A DNA stretch of 64,000 nucleotides from Mycolicibacter senuensis (GCF_002101885.1 NZ_LQPS01000047.1:62001-126000), one strand, 5' to 3'. Shown: positions 50,839 to 59,323, counted from the stretch's first letter. The notes: generated by a model not told the origin, from the letters alone. Numbers and translations: made by a program.

Positions 50839-53192
50839 CGCTGCCGCGGGTCATCGTGGCCGCGCCGGCGTCCGGGCACGGCAAGACCACCGTGGCGGTC
50901 GGGGTGATGGCGGCGCTGGCCGCGCGCGGCCTGCAGGTCAGCGGTCACAAGGTCGGCCCGGATTACATCGATCCGGGGTATCACGCGCTGGCCACCGGGC
51001 GTCCGGCCCGCAATCTCGACCCGGTGCTGGTCGGCGCCGAGCGGATCGTGCCGCTGCTGCTGCACGGGGCGGCCGGCGCGGATATCGCGGTGATCGAAGG
51101 CGTGATGGGGCTTTTCGACGGCCGACTCGGTAGCGGCGGTGAGGCCTCCACCGCCCACATCGCCGCGTTGACCACGACCCCGGTGCTGCTGGTCGTCGAC
51201 ATCTCGCACGCCTCCCGCACGCACGCGGCGGTGGTGGCGGGCCTGGCCGGTTTCGACCCGGACGTGCGGGTGGCCGGGGCGATCCTCAACCGGGCAGGCA
51301 GCGCCCGGCACGCCGACGAAGTCGTCGCCGCGTTGCGCCCCAGCGGTATTCCGGTGCTCGGGGTGTTGCCCCGCGACGCGGATGTACAGACGCCGTCTCG
51401 GCATCTGGGGTTGGTGCCGGCCGCCGAGCGCGACGAGTCCGCTGCGATGCCGGCCCGGCTGGCCGGGCTGATCGAGCAGCATGCCGATCTCGATGCCGTG
51501 CTGGACATCGCCCGGGACGCAACGGACTTGGCCGGTTTCGCCTGGGATCCTTACGTCGAGGTAGGTGCTGCGTCTTCGGCTCGCCCGGTGGTGGCCGTTG
51601 CCGGTGGGCAGGCCTTCACGTTCGGCTACACCGAGACGTTCGAACTGCTGCGCGCGGCGGGCTGTGAGGTGGTCTGCTTCGACCCGCTCACCGACTCTCA
51701 GCTGCCGGTCGGCACCGCGGGCATCTATTTGGGTGGCGGGTTCCCGGAGGTTTACGCCGGGCAACTGGCCGCCAACACCGCGCTGCTGGCTGCGTTGCGG
51801 GCGGCGATCGCCGCGGGGGTTCCGACCGTCGCCGAATGCGGCGGGTTGGCCTACCTGTGCCGCAGTGTCGACGAGCTCGCCGGGGTCGGGGCGTTGCCGG
51901 GCGCCGCGACGATGACACCGCGACTCTCGCTGGGCTACCGGAGCGCCACCGCGCCCGCCGACAATCTGCTGGCGCGAATCGGCGAGACGATCAACGGGCA
52001 TGAATTCCACCGCACCGGTGTGGTTTTCTCTCGCCCGGTCGACGCTGCCTGGCAGTTGCCCGACGGTCCGGAGGGCATCGCCGGGCCGAGCCTGCACGCG
52101 TCCTACCTGCACACCCACTGGGCCGGGTATCCGCGGTTGGCGCAACGATTCGCCGACGCGGTGCACGGCTTCCGCGGCAAAGACCCGAAAGACCTGCATC
52201 ATCACGGCGACACCGAAACCGGTGCCGGCCTGCTGGATTTCGCGGTGAACGTGTACGCCGGGCCGCGCCCGGACTGGCTCGACGGCGCCCTGCATGCCGC
52301 CCTGGACGATGCCGTGGCGTACCCCGACGTGTCGGCCGCCCGCGCTGCACTGGCCGACCGGCATGCTCGTCGCCGCAGCGAGGTGCTGCCCACCGCCGGG
52401 GCGTCGGAGGCCTTCGACCTGGTGGCCCGGCTGCGCCGGTGGCGACGCCCGGTGGTGATACACCCGCAGTACACCGGGCCGCATGCCGCGCTGATCGCCG
52501 CCGGCCACACCGTGCACACGGTCTTGTGCCGGGCCGCGGACGATTTCGCCCTGCATCCCGAGGAGGTGCCCGAGGAGGCCGACCTCGTCGTCGTCGGAAA
52601 TCCGACCAACCCCACCGCGGTGCTGCATCCGGCGTCGGCGTTGCGTCGGCTGCTGCGGCCCGGCCGGGTCGTGCTGGTCGACGAGGCGTTCCTGGACGCC
52701 GTGCCCGGCGAGCCGGAAAGCCTGGCCGGCGAACAGCTTCCCGGACTGCTGGTCAGCCGCAGCCTGACCAAACACTGGTCGATCCCCGGAATTCGGGCCG
52801 GATATCTGCTCGGCGACGCCGCGGTGCTCGCCGAAGCCGCACGTTTGCAGATCCCCTGGTCGGTGTCGGCGCCGGCGTTGGCAGCCATGCTGTCCTGCTC
52901 CGATGAGCGGGCCATGACGGAAAGCGAATGCCGGGCACGGCAATTGGAATCGTGGCGCGAAGTGTTGACGGCGGGCCTGGCTACGCGCGCGGTGGTGTTC
53001 GTTGCCGGGGTGGCGCCCTATGTGCTGGCCCGGGTCGGTCGCGGGGTGCATGCGGCGTTGCGCGACAACGGCATCGCGGTGCGACGGGCCGACACCTTTC
53101 CCGGCCTGGACGAGTCATGGGTGCGGATCGCCGTGCGTCCCCCGGAGTTGACCGACCGGTTGCTGGCCGCGCTGGATCAGGTGCTGGGGTGA
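50832..53192 (+). CDS. cobBC: CobB-CobC fusion: cobyrinate a,c-diamide synthase plus PLP enzyme
   Basis: A single 786-residue frame carrying two pathway enzymes. Residues 1 to about 455 are CobB: ATP-binding APASGHGKTT (11-20, Lys18), YTETFELLRAAGC in the middle, and a class I glutamine amidotransferase end with nucleophile Cys336 in AECGGLAYL. Residues from about 455 to 786 are CobC, a class-I-aminotransferase-fold PLP protein of the Rv2231c/CobD type: FAVNVYAGPRPDWL, VVVGNPTNPTAVL, VLVDEAFLD and the PLP Lys647 in SRSLTKHW. No stop, start or ribosome site separates them. The PLP half would supply aminopropanol or its phosphate. ATG 50832 overlaps the cobO stop. In M. tuberculosis the two are separate and distant. 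Confidence 0.92.
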   Translation: MVTLPRVIVAAPASGHGKTTVAVGVMAALAARGLQVSGHKVGPDYIDPGYHALATGRPARNLDPVLVGAERIVPLLLHGAAGADIAVIEGVMGLFDGRLGSGGEASTAHIAALTTTPVLLVVDISHASRTHAAVVAGLAGFDPDVRVAGAILNRAGSARHADEVVAALRPSGIPVLGVLPRDADVQTPSRHLGLVPAAERDESAAMPARLAGLIEQHADLDAVLDIARDATDLAGFAWDPYVEVGAASSARPVVAVAGGQAFTFGYTETFELLRAAGCEVVCFDPLTDSQLPVGTAGIYLGGGFPEVYAGQLAANTALLAALRAAIAAGVPTVAECGGLAYLCRSVDELAGVGALPGAATMTPRLSLGYRSATAPADNLLARIGETINGHEFHRTGVVFSRPVDAAWQLPDGPEGIAGPSLHASYLHTHWAGYPRLAQRFADAVHGFRGKDPKDLHHHGDTETGAGLLDFAVNVYAGPRPDWLDGALHAALDDAVAYPDVSAARAALADRHARRRSEVLPTAGASEAFDLVARLRRWRRPVVIHPQYTGPHAALIAAGHTVHTVLCRAADDFALHPEEVPEEADLVVVGNPTNPTAVLHPASALRRLLRPGRVVLVDEAFLDAVPGEPESLAGEQLPGLLVSRSLTKHWSIPGIRAGYLLGDAAVLAEAARLQIPWSVSAPALAAMLSCSDERAMTESECRARQLESWREVLTAGLATRAVVFVAGVAPYVLARVGRGVHAALRDNGIAVRRADTFPGLDESWVRIAVRPPELTDRLLAALDQVLG

Positions 53193-54118
53193 CGACGGCC
53201 CGGGCGCTCGGGCTGCTGCTCGGCTACGCCGCCGATCGCGCCTGGGGTGATCCGCGCCGGCTGCACCCGGTCGCCGGATTCGGGACGTGCGCGCTGGCGG
53301 TGGAGCGGCGGCTGTACCGCGACAGCCGGGCCAGCGGTATCGCCCACGTCCTGGTGCTGGTCGGCGGTGTGACCGGGCTGGCGTATCTGGGCGAGCGCGC
53401 GGTGCGGAGCCGGCTGACACAGCTGCTGTTCACCGCATCGGCTACCTGGGCGGTGCTCGGCGGTCGGTCCCTGGAGTGCGAGGCATGCGCAGTGCATGAC
53501 TTCTTGGCGGCCGGCGACCTGCAGCGGGCGCGCGTTCAGCTGCGCAGCCTGGTCGGGCGTGACACCGCCATGCTGGGTCCGGACGAGATCGCCCGCGCCG
53601 TGGCCGAATCCGTCGCGGAGAACACGTCGGATGCGGTGGTGGCGTCGCTGCTGTGGGGTGCGGTGGCCGGGGTTCCGGGCCTGGTGGCGCATCGGGCGGT
53701 CAACACCCTGGACGCGATGATCGGCCACCGCAACGCCCGCTACGAACGATTCGGCTGGGCGGCGGCCCGGCTCGATGATCTGCTGGGCCTGCCCGCGTCT
53801 CGGCTGACCGGTGTTCTTGCCGCTGCTTTCGGCCCCGATCCCGTTGGCGCACTGCGCTCCTGGCGTCGCGACGCCCGTCACCATCCCAGCCCCAACGCCG
53901 GGGTGGTGGAGGCATCCTTCGCCGGGGCCCTGGGTCTGCAGCTCGGGGGTGTCAACATCTACGACGGGAATCGGCGTGAGGACCGGGCGCTGCTGGGGCA
54001 CGGGCGGGCTCCCGTGCTCGCCGACATTCCCCGGGCGGTGCGGCTGGCCCGGCGGGTGGGCGCCGCGACAGTGGCCGGCGCGGTGGTGTGGTGTCTGATC
54101 CGTAAGACGAGGAGGTAG
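53189..54118 (+). CDS. cobD: Adenosylcobinamide-phosphate synthase CobD
   Basis: A 309-residue membrane protein (CbiB/CobD family) that joins adenosylcobyrate to the aminopropanol unit made by CobC. Signatures: GYAADRAWGDPRRLHPVAGFG (written in halves GYAADRAWGDP and RRLHPVAGFG) at the start, VGRDTAMLGPDEIARAVAESVAEN, RAVNTLDAMIGHRN and HPSPNAGVVEASFAGALG. The GTG start overlaps the cobBC stop (GTGA). Note that the CobC and CobD names are swapped between Pseudomonas and Salmonella nomenclature. Confidence 0.94.
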   Translation: MTTARALGLLLGYAADRAWGDPRRLHPVAGFGTCALAVERRLYRDSRASGIAHVLVLVGGVTGLAYLGERAVRSRLTQLLFTASATWAVLGGRSLECEACAVHDFLAAGDLQRARVQLRSLVGRDTAMLGPDEIARAVAESVAENTSDAVVASLLWGAVAGVPGLVAHRAVNTLDAMIGHRNARYERFGWAAARLDDLLGLPASRLTGVLAAAFGPDPVGALRSWRRDARHHPSPNAGVVEASFAGALGLQLGGVNIYDGNRREDRALLGHGRAPVLADIPRAVRLARRVGAATVAGAVVWCLIRKTRR

Positions 54119-54120
54119 GT

Positions 54121-54552
54121 ATGTCCGGCTCCGTCGAATTCTCCACGGCGAGTGCGCGGGTGGATCGTGACTGGCTCTGGCAGGAGCTGACCGAGCACAC
54201 CTACTGGGCGAAGTATCGTGACCGCGCCATGTTCGATCGTCAACTCGATGAGGCGTGGCGGCTGGTAGGCGCCTACCGGGCCGACGATGGGGCGATGGTG
54301 GGTTTCTGCCGGGCGTTCTCCGACGGTGCGGCCATGGCGTATCTGGCCGACGTGTACGTTGCGGCAGCCGAGCGCGGTCGCGGCATCGGCCGGGGCTTGC
54401 TGCGGGTGATGGTCGACGAGGGACCGGGCCGCGACTTCCGCTGGATGCTGCACACCGCCGATGCGCACGGGCTGTACGAGACGTTCGGCTTCGCCGCACC
54501 CGATGAGACCTTCATGGAACGTCGGTCGCGGTTGCCGCACGTACGCGACTGA
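54121..54552 (+). CDS. GCN5-type N-acetyltransferase
   Basis: A 143-residue GNAT. The acetyl-CoA loop is RGRGIGRGLLRVMV (about 88-101) and the preceding strand is AYLADVYVAAAE; LYETFGFAAPDE is the usual late motif. It starts three bases after cobD and may be in the operon by position, but no cobalamin role is known for it. Confidence 0.87.
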   Translation: MSGSVEFSTASARVDRDWLWQELTEHTYWAKYRDRAMFDRQLDEAWRLVGAYRADDGAMVGFCRAFSDGAAMAYLADVYVAAAERGRGIGRGLLRVMVDEGPGRDFRWMLHTADAHGLYETFGFAAPDETFMERRSRLPHVRD

Positions 54553-54553
54553 G

Positions 54554-54817
54554 TCAGCCGTCGCAGCCGTTCTGGGGCATGCACGGCACGTAACCCTGCG
54601 GGCCCCACTGGCGCGGTCCGGGGTTGAAACTCCAGGAGCCGGGCGGGTAGTTGTTCCACGGCTGATTGCACACCGCCCACGGCAGTGAGCTGTAACAGCC
54701 GCTGGGTTCGGTGCCGGAGTCGGCGTTGGCCGACGGTGTGGGAAATCCGAAACCCAGCGCAGCCCACGCCGGTATAGCTGCTATGACGGGGCCGAGTAAT
54801 CGTCGGATATCTTTCAT
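54554..54817 (-). CDS. Small exported Trp/Pro-rich protein
   Basis: An 87-residue protein. ATG 54817 gives a basic start, a hydrophobic core (about 8-25) and the cleavage-like PSANADS. The mature part is about 55 residues with four Cys and many Trp, Pro and Gly (GCYSSLPWAVCNQPW, QGYVPCMPQNGC). Two disulphides are likely. Similar short exported peptides occur in mycobacteria, with unknown function. Its end is one base from the convergent acetyltransferase gene. Confidence 0.7.
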   Translation of the reverse strand: MKDIRRLLGPVIAAIPAWAALGFGFPTPSANADSGTEPSGCYSSLPWAVCNQPWNNYPPGSWSFNPGPRQWGPQGYVPCMPQNGCDG

Positions 54818-54856
54818 GACTCGATCATGCACTCGGCCACCGACAGTGCCCGCGGC

Positions 54857-55222
54857 TCAGTGGTGGGCGATCAGTTCGGTGACGTGGTCGTGCTCGTCCG
54901 GCCGGACCAGGCCGGCGGCAGCGGATTTCAGCCGCCATCTCGTCACCAGCCCGTCGGGGCCGGTCAGCTCTCCGGCGGCGAGCGCGTCATCGATCAACTG
55001 TCGGACCCGGGGTTCGTCGGCGGTGTCGGCGGCGAACAGGACCCGCAGCGTGACCTCATCACCGGAGACGTGATGGGCGGTGTGGTGTGGCGCCAGTGGG
55101 CAAGGCGGGCGGTGATTCCAGCTGCCGCACAGCGCCTTGGTGATGGCGCCGCCGGGCGCATTCGGGCTGCCTCCACGGTGCAGCTGCACCACCGCGTCGT
55201 GCACGTAGGCGCGGTGAGTCAC
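54857..55222 (-). CDS. Conserved hypothetical protein with a His/Cys-rich N-terminal half
   Basis: A 121-residue protein starting at GTG 55222, seven bases after a TAACAT box, so probably leaderless. The N-terminal half has HRAYVHDAVVQLHRGG, CGSWNHRPPCPLAPHHTAHH and could bind metal. The second half is a helical segment LRVLFAADTADEPRVRQLID... rich in acidic residues. A much longer open frame upstream is antisense to other genes and is not credible. Function unknown. Confidence 0.65.
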   Translation of the reverse strand: MTHRAYVHDAVVQLHRGGSPNAPGGAITKALCGSWNHRPPCPLAPHHTAHHVSGDEVTLRVLFAADTADEPRVRQLIDDALAAGELTGPDGLVTRWRLKSAAAGLVRPDEHDHVTELIAHH

Positions 55223-55229
55223 GGGCGCA

Positions 55230-55235
55230 ATGTTA
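55230..55235 (-). promoter_or_regulatory. -10 box of the hypothetical gene at 54857-55222
   Basis: TAACAT on the minus strand, seven bases before the GTG. Confidence 0.5.
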
Positions 55236-55322
55236 TCCACAGTTACGGATTGATTTGCAGTTGCGGCCCGACACGGACTGCCGGTGCCGCCTGGGAGCTG
55301 CCCGGGCTTTAGCTTCGGGACC

Positions 55323-55630
55323 ATGCCTCCGCAATCTTGGGTGACGTTGATCGTCGGCGGTCTGGCGACCGTCGGCGTCATCGCCACCTGGCAACAGAAG
55401 AACCGCGCCGACCGGCGCAGCGAATGGTGGCGACGCACCACCTGGGCTTTTGAGCGGACATTCAGCGACAACGACAGCCAAGCCGTCTCGGCTGGTCCAT
55501 TCTGCACACCCTGATCCGGTCTAGACTGGCAACCGTCGATGACAACGACATCGTCCAGGTGATCTCGGAACATGCTGCTGTAGACGATGTCGGCGAGGAG
55601 GACGCGAATGCCAGCCGAGCAAACGCCTGA
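55323..55630 (+). pseudogene. Frameshifted small membrane protein gene
   Basis: The first frame starts at ATG 55323 and encodes PPQSWVTLIVGGLATVGVIA (one membrane helix), then WQQKNRADRRSEWWRRTTW and ...SDNDSQA. Past about 55486 it becomes short and ends. In the frame one base back, the sequence continues sensibly as LGWSILHTLIRSRLATVDD, then DIVQVISEHAAVDDVGEE and a stop at 55628. One missing base near 55485-55487 rejoins the parts as ...SQA-x-LGWSILHTLI.... Whole, it would be about 102 residues. Function unknown. It may be a true null or a sequence error. Confidence 0.7.
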
Positions 55631-55850
55631 GGCGTCAGAACGCCGCGAGTCAGCGTCCCGGCTCGAAGTCCGCAGGGCCGCCGCGCGCGTCGCAGTCGAA
55701 GCCAGCAAAAGGACCGGGCGCCCAGTCGACCCCAGAGTCAAGGAACTGGCGGAGTCTTCACCTCCGCGTGAGCTTCCGCGCTCGGCCGAGCGCGGCTGGC
55801 GGCGATGGATCGCTGCGGCCACATCGGCATTGCGCTGCGGGGGCAGCTGA
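55608..55850 (+). CDS. Small basic hypothetical protein
   Basis: An 80-residue protein with a strong GAGGAGG site six bases before ATG 55608. It is rich in Arg, Glu and Ala and probably helical (ERRESASRLEVRRAAARVAV), then Pro/Arg-rich. Its start lies inside the end of the frameshifted gene, so the two were probably coupled. Function unknown. Confidence 0.6.
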   Translation: MPAEQTPEASERRESASRLEVRRAAARVAVEASKRTGRPVDPRVKELAESSPPRELPRSAERGWRRWIAAATSALRCGGS

Positions 55851-55851
55851 G

Positions 55852-56277
55852 CTACGAGGCGCTTCTGGTCAGCTCGATGACGGGGATGACCCGCTCGGTG
55901 CGTTCCCGGTACCCGGCGAAGCCGGGATAGCGCTGCGCCTGGATGTCGTAGAGCCGGTCGTGTTCGGTGCCGGTGATCTCGGTGGCGGTGACGGGGAAGG
56001 TCTCGGTGCCGATCTCGGCGGTGGCCGACGGGTTCGCCCGCAGGTTGTGGTACCAGCTGGGATGGTTGTCCTTGCCCTCGTTGGAGGCGAACACGATGAT
56101 CCGTTCGCCCTCGGGCAGGTACATCATCGGGCTGGTGCGCGGCTGCCCGGATTTGGCACCCGTGGTGGTCAACAGCAGGACCGGCGCGCCCTCGAACGCA
56201 CCGCCCAGCTTGCCCCCGCTGCCGCGGAACTCCGCGATGTTGCGGGCATTGAATTCCAGGGTTCGCTTCGCGTCCAT
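55852..56277 (-). CDS. Deazaflavin (F420)-dependent nitroreductase-family protein
   Basis: A 141-residue split-barrel protein of the Ddn/FDOR-A type. Recognisable blocks are LLLTTTGAKSGQPRTSPMMYL, which binds the cofactor phosphate region, and FASNEGKDNHPSWYHNLRANP. Relatives use reduced F420 to reduce quinones or nitroimidazoles. ATG start at 56277. It ends two bases from the convergent small basic gene. Confidence 0.88.
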   Translation of the reverse strand: MDAKRTLEFNARNIAEFRGSGGKLGGAFEGAPVLLLTTTGAKSGQPRTSPMMYLPEGERIIVFASNEGKDNHPSWYHNLRANPSATAEIGTETFPVTATEITGTEHDRLYDIQAQRYPGFAGYRERTERVIPVIELTRSAS

Positions 56278-56290
56278 GGGTCCATCATCC

Positions 56291-56581
56291 CTACCCGATC
56301 GCGGCGAAGTGCTCGATTACCGGCGGGGACTCGTAGAACTCGTGCAGCAGTTCCCGCCACTGCGCGAACTCCGGCGACTTCCGGAAGCCCTCGGTGTGCG
56401 ACTCGACGCTGTCCCACTGCACCAGCAGCAGATACAGGTTCGGCGACTCGATCGACCGGGACATCGAAATCCCCTGAAAGCCCGGCTGCGCCGCGATCAG
56501 CGGGCGCGCGGTGGCGAACGCCGCTTCGAACTCGGCTTCGCGGCCGGGGCGGATGGGCAGCACTCCGTGTTCCACAATCAC
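56291..56581 (-). CDS. Antibiotic-biosynthesis-monooxygenase (ABM) domain protein
   Basis: A 96-residue single ABM-domain protein, a ferredoxin-like dimer family with cofactor-free oxygenases and haem degraders. VIVEHGVLPIRPGREAEF opens the fold and YLLLVQWDSVESHTEGFRKS is the central signature. The GTG at 56581 fits both homologue-type N-termini and a CAGACT box seven bases upstream. The F420-family gene follows 13 bases downstream and may be cotranscribed. Substrate unknown. Confidence 0.82.
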   Translation of the reverse strand: MIVEHGVLPIRPGREAEFEAAFATARPLIAAQPGFQGISMSRSIESPNLYLLLVQWDSVESHTEGFRKSPEFAQWRELLHEFYESPPVIEHFAAIG

Positions 56582-56588
56582 GCCCGTC

Positions 56589-56594
56589 AGTCTG
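56589..56594 (-). promoter_or_regulatory. -10 box of the ABM-domain gene
   Basis: CAGACT on the minus strand, seven bases before GTG 56581; a weak match (A at 2, T at 6). Confidence 0.35.
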
Positions 56595-56708
56595 CCCGAG
56601 GCGAGTGTGGCCGGGATTACCGCCCAAAGACCCTTGTCTGTTACTTCGCGACACAGATAGCTTTGTCTGCAACCGACGGACACAGCTAACTCGGGAGGCA
56701 GCAGCGAC

Positions 56709-57155
56709 ATGGGTGCAATCGCGGCGGCAGTCGTCTTCGCCTGGTTGGGCATGGTGCTGGCGATCTCGTTCATCGAGGCGCCGCTGAAGTTCCGGGCGCC
56801 CGGGATCACCTTGCAGCTGGGGCTGGGCATCGGCCGGCTGGTGTTCCGTGCCCTCAACACCGTCGAGATCGTGCTGGCGACGGTGGTGGTGGTCGCGGTC
56901 GTCACGCATCCGCCCGGGCGGCTGGCGCTGGCGGCGATCAGCGTGGCGGTGACGATGCTGCTGCTGCAATCACTGTTCGTACGTCCCCGGCTGCGTCGTC
57001 GCTCCGATGCGGTGCTGGCGGCCCCCGCGGCACCACCCGGGGGGATGCGCGAACGCTCTCAGGCCCACTACGCCTACGCCGGGCTGGAGGTGGTCAAGGT
57101 CGTCGGGTTGCTGACCGCCGGTACCGTCCTGCAGCTCTGGTCAGTGGCCGGTTAG
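56709..57155 (+). CDS. Four-helix membrane protein
   Basis: A 148-residue integral membrane protein with helices near 3-20, 55-68, 72-92 and 125-145. SFIEAPLKFRAPG after helix 1 and YAGLEVVKVVGLL in the last helix are its most distinctive blocks. GGGAGG lies 11 bases upstream of the ATG. Its 3' end overlaps convergent cobK by 15 bases. No function assigned. Confidence 0.7.
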   Translation: MGAIAAAVVFAWLGMVLAISFIEAPLKFRAPGITLQLGLGIGRLVFRALNTVEIVLATVVVVAVVTHPPGRLALAAISVAVTMLLLQSLFVRPRLRRRSDAVLAAPAAPPGGMRERSQAHYAYAGLEVVKVVGLLTAGTVLQLWSVAG

Positions 57156-57875
57156 CACCCAGCTCAACGCCTGCGCGACGTCGTACACGCATCGCACTCC
57201 CGCCGGCCGGGCCGGGCGGCGCACGATCACCACCGGAATCCCGAGTTCCTCGGCGGCCAACATCTTCGGCCAGGTGTACTCGCCCCCGGAATCCTTGGTC
57301 ACCACCACATCGGCGCGGTGATCGCGCAGCAGCGCGAGTTCGCCCGGCAACGCATACGGCCCCCGGTCGGTGACCACCGTCCAACTCGGCGGCAGCGTGA
57401 TCGAGGGCGGGTCGACGACTCGTGCCAACACCGCCGCATCGGCCAGCGCCGGCAGGTAGGACGCCAGCTGTTGGCGCCCGATCGTCAGCACCGGCCGCCG
57501 GCCTACCCCGGCCGCGACGACGGCGGCCTGTTCATGGGAATCGACCCACCGCCAGGACGGCCGGGCCCGCTCCGCCCAGCCGGGCCGCTCCAGCCGCAGC
57601 AGCGGGCGGCCCGCAGCCGAACAGGCGGCGGCCGCATTGCGCGACATGGTGGTGGCGAACGGGTGCGTGGCGTCGATGACGGCGTCGTAGTCGGCCAATG
57701 CCGCACGCAGACCGTCGATTCCGCCGAATCCGCCGATGCGCACCGCCCCGGCCGGCAGCCGCGGGTTGGCCACCCGGCCGGCCAGTGACGTGGTGACATC
57801 CACGCCGGCAGCCACCAGCCGGTCGGCCAGCGCTCGGGCTTCGGCGGTCCCGCCGAGCAGCAACACGTGCGTCAC
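57141..57875 (-). CDS. cobK: Precorrin-6A reductase
   Basis: A 244-residue NADPH-dependent reductase that converts precorrin-6A to precorrin-6B. N-terminal LLLGGTAEARALADRL binds the cofactor, and DATHPFATTMSRNAA, ISTG-type TIGRQQL and VTKDSGGEYTWPKMLAAEEL are family motifs. It has the same length as Rv2070c. Its GTG overlaps the cobQ stop (GTGA) and it is last in the cobN-F-Q-K operon. Confidence 0.93.
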   Translation of the reverse strand: MTHVLLLGGTAEARALADRLVAAGVDVTTSLAGRVANPRLPAGAVRIGGFGGIDGLRAALADYDAVIDATHPFATTMSRNAAAACSAAGRPLLRLERPGWAERARPSWRWVDSHEQAAVVAAGVGRRPVLTIGRQQLASYLPALADAAVLARVVDPPSITLPPSWTVVTDRGPYALPGELALLRDHRADVVVTKDSGGEYTWPKMLAAEELGIPVVIVRRPARPAGVRCVYDVAQALSWVLTGH

Positions 57876-59323
57876 GGTGCCCCCGGCGCCAAGAACGGCA
57901 GACCCGGTGGCGGCCGGCCGCGCGTCAACTCCAGCAGGGCATCGACATCCAGGTGCTGCTCGACCAGATCAGCCAGCAAGTCGAGCCGGTGCTCGCGGGC
58001 GCCCGGAAACGACACCCCGGAGGGTTCCATCCCGAGGCTTTCGGCGAGGAACTCGGCGCGCAGCGGGTCCCCTTCGAAACTTCCGTGCCGCATGGTGCCG
58101 AACACCCGACCGGCACGCACGCCGCCGAGAAAGTCCTGCACCCGCTCGCCCCGGCTGATCCGGCCGTGGTGTATCTCGTATCCGCCGTCGGACAGCCGCA
58201 GCACTTTGTCTGCGCCGAAACATGTTTCGATGTCCAGCAGACCCAGGCCGGCCACCTGGCCCGGTGCGCCCTCGATGCCCTCCGGGTCGCGGATCGACCG
58301 GCCCAGCATCTGAAAACCGCCGCAGATCCCCAACACCGGCTTGCCCGCTGCGGCGTGCGCAACGATCGCGGCATCCAGTCCGCGCGAGCGCAGCCAGCCC
58401 AGATCGGACACCGTTGCGCGGGTCCCCGGCAGCACCACCAGGTCGGCATCGGACAGTCCGCGCGGGTCGGAGACGAACACCACGTCGAGATCGGGTTCCA
58501 GGCCGAGGGCGTCCAGATCGGTGAAGTTGCTGATCCGCGGCAACCGGATCACCGCCACCCGTCGCGCCCCGGTCCGCGCCGAGCGCCTGCCGTCCAGGTC
58601 CAGGGCGTCCTCGGAATCCAGCCACAGCTGCGGATGCCACGGCAGGGTGCCGAAGACCCGACGGCCGGTGAGTCCCTCCAGTTCCCGCAGCCCCGGTTCC
58701 AGCAGCCCGGCATCACCGCGGAACTTGTTCACGATAAACCCGGCGACCAGCGCCTGATCCGCCGCGTCGAGCAACGCGACGGTGCCGAAGAACGCCGCGA
58801 ACACCCCGCCCCGGTCGATGTCTCCGACGACCACCGTCGGCAGATCGGCGTGGCGGGCCAGCCCCATGTTCACGAAATCGCTGTCACGCAGGTTGATCTC
58901 GGCCGGGCTGCCGGCACCCTCGGCGATGATCAGGTCGTAGCGGGCCGCCAGGTCGTCGTAGGCGGCGTGGGCGGCTTCGGCCAACGCCCGGCGTCCCTCC
59001 CGCCAGTCCGACGATGAGACCGCCCCCCAGGGCCGGCCCAGCAGCACCACATGGCTGCGCTGGTCGCTGCCGGGTTTGAGCAGCACCGGGTTCATCGCCG
59101 GCTCGGGGGCTGCGCCGGCGGCCAGCGCCTGGACCCATTGCGCCCGGCCGATTTCCGTAGCGGTCCCGTCGGCGCCGGTGCACACCATCGAGTTGTTCGA
59201 CATGTTCTGCGCCTTGTACGGTGCCACCCGCACGCCGCGACGTGCCAGCGCCCGGCACAACCCGGTGGCCACCACGGTCTTGCCGGCGTCGCTGGTGGTT
59301 CCGGCGATCAGCAGCCCGGCCAT
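57872..59323 (-). CDS. cobQ: Cobyric acid synthase CobQ
   Basis: A 483-residue glutamine-dependent amidotransferase that amidates positions b, d, e and g of adenosylcobyrinate a,c-diamide. ATP-binding GTTSDAGKT (8-16), YKAQNMSNNSMV, and the glutaminase nucleophile Cys in LGICGGFQMLG. The start at 59323 overlaps the cobF stop (TGATG). It corresponds to Rv0255c, which is unlinked to other cob genes in M. tuberculosis. Confidence 0.94.
   Translation of the reverse strand: MAGLLIAGTTSDAGKTVVATGLCRALARRGVRVAPYKAQNMSNNSMVCTGADGTATEIGRAQWVQALAAGAAPEPAMNPVLLKPGSDQRSHVVLLGRPWGAVSSSDWREGRRALAEAAHAAYDDLAARYDLIIAEGAGSPAEINLRDSDFVNMGLARHADLPTVVVGDIDRGGVFAAFFGTVALLDAADQALVAGFIVNKFRGDAGLLEPGLRELEGLTGRRVFGTLPWHPQLWLDSEDALDLDGRRSARTGARRVAVIRLPRISNFTDLDALGLEPDLDVVFVSDPRGLSDADLVVLPGTRATVSDLGWLRSRGLDAAIVAHAAAGKPVLGICGGFQMLGRSIRDPEGIEGAPGQVAGLGLLDIETCFGADKVLRLSDGGYEIHHGRISRGERVQDFLGGVRAGRVFGTMRHGSFEGDPLRAEFLAESLGMEPSGVSFPGAREHRLDLLADLVEQHLDVDALLELTRGRPPPGLPFLAPGAP

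Noticed and set aside
50736..53051. A 771-residue open frame on the minus strand
   Set aside because: Antisense to the cobBC fusion and made of Gly/Arg/His-rich low-complexity sequence without motifs.
54857..55822. Full 321-residue minus-strand frame
   Set aside because: The N-terminal 200 residues are antisense to two other genes and have no protein-like character. The GTG at 55222 with its -10 is preferred.
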